Below are positions 6,181 through 7,724 of a stretch of 7,724 bases of DNA, one piece after another. This DNA comes from Clostridiales bacterium UBA6114. GTDB taxonomy: Bacteria > Bacillota > Clostridia > Oscillospirales > Butyricicoccaceae. The number at the start of each line of letters is the position of its first letter. Positions within the stretch are counted from its first letter, which is position 1. The stretch lies in NCBI GenBank assembly GCA_002423435.1, contig DIWE01000027.1, positions 91,430-99,153 of the forward strand, written 5' to 3'. The translations under genes were made by a program, and so were the position numbers. A model generated the notes under the pieces. The model made no database searches. It was not told the origin of the DNA and was given only the letters and a program-made list of their open reading frames with translations.

Positions 6181-6247
6181 TTGTGCATAAATCACAATTT
6201 TCAGGGTGAATTTTGCTTTTGTGATGCTTTGTGGTATTTTTTCACAC
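6181..6247. promoter_or_regulatory. Cluster of TTGTG boxes
   Basis: TTGTG occurs at 6181-6185, 6219-6223 and 6229-6233. Its reverse complement CACAA occurs at 6193-6197, and a related CACAC at 6243-6247. The first pair forms a 17-bp inverted repeat, TTGTG-N7-CACAA. The copies at 6219 and 6229 are direct repeats exactly 10 bp apart, inside the spacer of the candidate rightward promoter. The binding factor is unknown. Confidence 0.3.
6213..6240 (+). promoter_or_regulatory. Candidate promoter of the binding-protein gene
   Basis: A -35-like TTGCTT (6213-6218) and a -10-like TATTTT (6235-6240) are separated by 16 bases. Transcription would start near 6247 and give a leader of about 83 nt containing the hairpin at 6257-6291. 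The match is modest, and an AT-rich TATATT at 6299-6304 is an alternative -10 without a good -35. Confidence 0.25.
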
Positions 6248-6256
6248 GTGCTTGAA

Positions 6257-6291
6257 GCCTTGCCGGTAAAAACGTGCGTTTTGCGGCAGGC
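6257..6291 (+). other. Leader hairpin before the binding-protein gene
   Basis: GCC-T-TGCCG (6257-6265) pairs with CGGCAGGC (6284-6291), 8 bp with one bulged T. Inside it AAAAC (6269-6273) pairs with GTTTT (6278-6282) across a GTGC tetraloop, with a small internal loop GTA/G. No U-run follows, so it is not an intrinsic terminator. The Shine-Dalgarno sequence begins about 24 nt later and is not sequestered by the stem. A role in mRNA stability or as part of a regulated leader is inference. Confidence 0.45.
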
Positions 6292-6329
6292 TCCGAAAGT
6301 ATATTCATCAAAAAAGGAAGGAGACCACA

Positions 6330-7568
6330 ATGAAAAAGAGAACATTAGCGCTTTTTTCCGTTTTGCTCGCTCTGACGATGCTTGGCGGCTGCGGCGGCTC
6401 GGCGCCCGTATCCCCCGCAACTTCCCCGGCATCCGCCGCAGCCCCTCCGGCATCCTCCGGGAGTTCCGCCGCCGCTCCCGCCGCCGAGCCCGAGTTTGAC
6501 GGCGAGACCGTCATCGCTCTGGTGGCCCCTGTCTCCGGAAACAACAAGATGGTCGGCCAGTATCAGCAGCAGGGTTTTAACCTTGCCATGGAGGAGATCA
6601 ACTCCGCCGGCGGCGTCCTGGGCAAGAAAATAGTCCCGTTCCTGGTCGACGAGATTGACACCATGCAGGCTTCCGTCAACGCGTACGCCAAGATATTCGC
6701 AAACCCGGACGTCTCGGCAATCGTCGGCTCCTCCTACTCGGTAAACTGCATCGCCATCCTGCCCCAGCTCGAGGATGCGAAAATCCCGCATGTTTCGCTG
6801 GGCTCGGCCGTCGCCCTCCGCGACAAGAACTGCCCCTGGAACTGGATGCTGCGCCCGATCGATCCCTTCCAGTATGAGGTGCTCGCACAGACGGCCGTGC
6901 AGGACCTGAAGGTCGTAAAACCCGCGATCCTGTACAGCGACGACGCTCCCAGGCTGACCGGCCTGCAATATCTGATCGGCGCTTTGCAGAAGTATGGCGT
7001 CGACGTCCCCAAGGATATGCAGTTCGCCACGCCGAACGACGAAAAGAACTACGGCCCGATCCTGACCCAGATCCAGAACTCCGGCGCGGACTGCCTGATC
7101 TGCCTGTCGGACCAGATGCCGGCCGTTTTGATTGCCCAGCAGGTTTCCATCGCCGGGTTTGACATCCCCCTGATCGGAAGCACCTCGTACTGCTCCTCGG
7201 TATTCCGCCAGAACGCCGGAGACGTCGCGAACGGTTGGTACGCCTCCTCCGACTGGAGCGTTGAGGCGAACACCCCCAGCGGCGCGGCCTTTGAGAAGAA
7301 ATTCCGCGAGGCTTACGGCATGCCCTCGGACCTTGCCGCAGTCAGCGCCTATGACGGCGTTTACGCGATCAAGCACGCAATGGAGATCGCCGGCACCACC
7401 GCCGACAGAGCCGCTATAAACGAGGCCTTCAAGCAGTTTAAGGATTTTGTCGGAGCCATGTCGACCTATACCTATTTCGAGGGCGACTCCTGCCTGAACA
7501 CCTCGCTTTTTGCGACCCACAACGAAAACGGGCTGCCTGTCGTGATCAAGAACATCAAAGTGAGATAG
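6330..7568 (+). CDS. LivK-type ABC transporter substrate-binding lipoprotein
   Basis: This 412-residue protein begins with a lipoprotein signal: a basic MKKR, a hydrophobic stretch to residue 18 and a lipobox LGG-Cys21, so it is probably anchored to the outer face of the cytoplasmic membrane. Residues 22-55 are an Ser/Ala/Pro-rich tether. Residues about 58-410 form a periplasmic-binding-protein type I fold of the branched-chain amino acid (LivK, Peripla_BP_6) class, seen in VIALVAPVSGNNKMVG (61-76), NLAMEEINSAGGVLGKK (84-100), VSAIVGSSYS (128-137) and the C-terminal AYDGVYAIKHAMEIAG (340-355). The class binds amino acids but also amides, urea, aromatic acids and other small polar compounds, so the ligand is not determined. 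The ATG follows AAGGAAGGAG by six bases. The gene diverges from the kinase operon and probably supplies its substrate. No permease or ATPase gene follows within the window. Confidence 0.93.
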   Translation: MKKRTLALFSVLLALTMLGGCGGSAPVSPATSPASAAAPPASSGSSAAAPAAEPEFDGETVIALVAPVSGNNKMVGQYQQQGFNLAMEEINSAGGVLGKKIVPFLVDEIDTMQASVNAYAKIFANPDVSAIVGSSYSVNCIAILPQLEDAKIPHVSLGSAVALRDKNCPWNWMLRPIDPFQYEVLAQTAVQDLKVVKPAILYSDDAPRLTGLQYLIGALQKYGVDVPKDMQFATPNDEKNYGPILTQIQNSGADCLICLSDQMPAVLIAQQVSIAGFDIPLIGSTSYCSSVFRQNAGDVANGWYASSDWSVEANTPSGAAFEKKFREAYGMPSDLAAVSAYDGVYAIKHAMEIAGTTADRAAINEAFKQFKDFVGAMSTYTYFEGDSCLNTSLFATHNENGLPVVIKNIKVR

Positions 7569-7724
7569 CGAAAAACCGCCAACGGGGGAAGTGCCTTACA
7601 TACGTCGGGACGTGTCCTCATACCGCAGCGGCCGGACGAACCGGGAAATCTGCCGCAGCACGCGCGCAGAGGTCGGAAGCTGCCTTCGTTTCAGGGCTAA
7701 AACGGCGGCACAGAGGGATACAGG
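7569..7724. other. Region downstream of the binding-protein gene with no recognised gene
   Basis: These 156 bp are GC-rich and hold no convincing ribosome site, known protein or strong terminator. Only short stems are visible, such as ACGTC-GG-GACGT near 7600-7612 and CCGG-ACGAA-CCGG near 7632-7645, and no T-run follows either. Transcription may continue to transporter genes beyond the edge. Confidence 0.4.

Larger units (their letters stand above)
5904..6329. promoter_or_regulatory. Divergent intergenic control region
   Basis: These 426 bp separate the leftward operon from the rightward binding-protein gene and are clearly more AT-rich than the genes. No credible coding frame is seen. The stretch contains candidate promoters for both directions, repeated TGTTCA, ATTACAA/TTGTAAT and TTGTG motifs, two copies of AAACAAAC (5983-5990, 6135-6142), two copies of CATAAAT 24 bp apart (6162-6168, 6186-6192), a palindrome CCGTACGG (6145-6152), and a leader hairpin near the plus-strand gene. 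Its length leaves room for long leaders or several regulator sites. Confidence 0.7.

Noticed and set aside
6181..6197. A CRP site (TGTGA-N6-TCACA)
   Set aside because: The spacing is one base short, the left arm reads TGTGC, and the organism looks like a Bacillota, where CcpA normally fills this role.
6345..7520. A 391-codon open frame on the minus strand opposite the binding-protein gene
   Set aside because: It has no recognisable domain, and the plus-strand frame has a clear signal peptide, ribosome site and family motifs. Long antisense frames are expected from GC-rich codon bias.
7591..7724. Open frame starting with GTG after the binding-protein gene and running to the window edge
   Set aside because: The purine run is only about two bases from the GTG, the 44 residues are Arg-rich and unlike a LivH permease, and no family is recognised.
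1..7724. Mobile elements, CRISPR arrays, tRNA or rRNA genes
   Set aside because: No transposase, terminal inverted repeats, regularly spaced repeats, or cloverleaf-forming sequence was found on reading either strand.

Overview
The window looks like chromosomal DNA of a low-to-mid GC Gram-positive anaerobe, probably a Clostridia-type Bacillota. The basis is indirect: strong purine-rich Shine-Dalgarno sequences before almost every gene, a lipoprotein-type solute-binding protein, a DeoR regulator with a Gram-positive look, and a zinc-ribbon SPFH protein of a kind common in that phylum. No rRNA or tRNA gene is present to settle the taxonomy, so this is inference.

Layout. Five genes lie on the minus strand and one on the plus strand, separated by a 426-bp divergent control region (5904-6329). 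Reading leftward from that region come a PdxA-family 4-phospho-hydroxyacid dehydrogenase homologue (4896-5903), an FGGY carbohydrate kinase (3326-4822), an IolC-like PfkB sugar kinase (2226-3284) and a DeoR-family regulator (1401-2180). Gaps are 73, 41 and 45 bp, so these four look like one operon. A fifth minus-strand gene, an SPFH-domain protein with five C-terminal zinc ribbons (35-1294), follows after 106 bp and appears to have its own promoter. Reading rightward is a LivK-type substrate-binding lipoprotein (6330-7568), followed by 156 bp with no recognisable gene up to the window edge.

How it fits together (inference). The binding protein would capture a small polar substrate. One or both kinases would phosphorylate it or an intermediate, and the PdxA-like enzyme would oxidise a phosphorylated hydroxyacid. 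The DeoR protein would sense a phosphorylated intermediate and control the divergent region. PdxA homologues work in this way in four-carbon acid sugar catabolism, where they are normally paired with a DUF1537 kinase. Here an FGGY plus a PfkB kinase take that place, and the PdxA homologue lacks the usual substrate-contacting His of its GHTE motif. The substrate is therefore likely to be something other than the described threonate or erythronate substrates, or pyridoxine precursors. No aldolase and no transporter permease is in view, so the pathway is incomplete in this window.

The most notable non-coding structures are a 54-nt imperfect hairpin that fills most of the gap between the PdxA-like and FGGY kinase genes, a leader hairpin before the binding-protein gene, and several repeated motifs in the divergent control region that could be operators. 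No mobile element, CRISPR array or RNA gene was seen.
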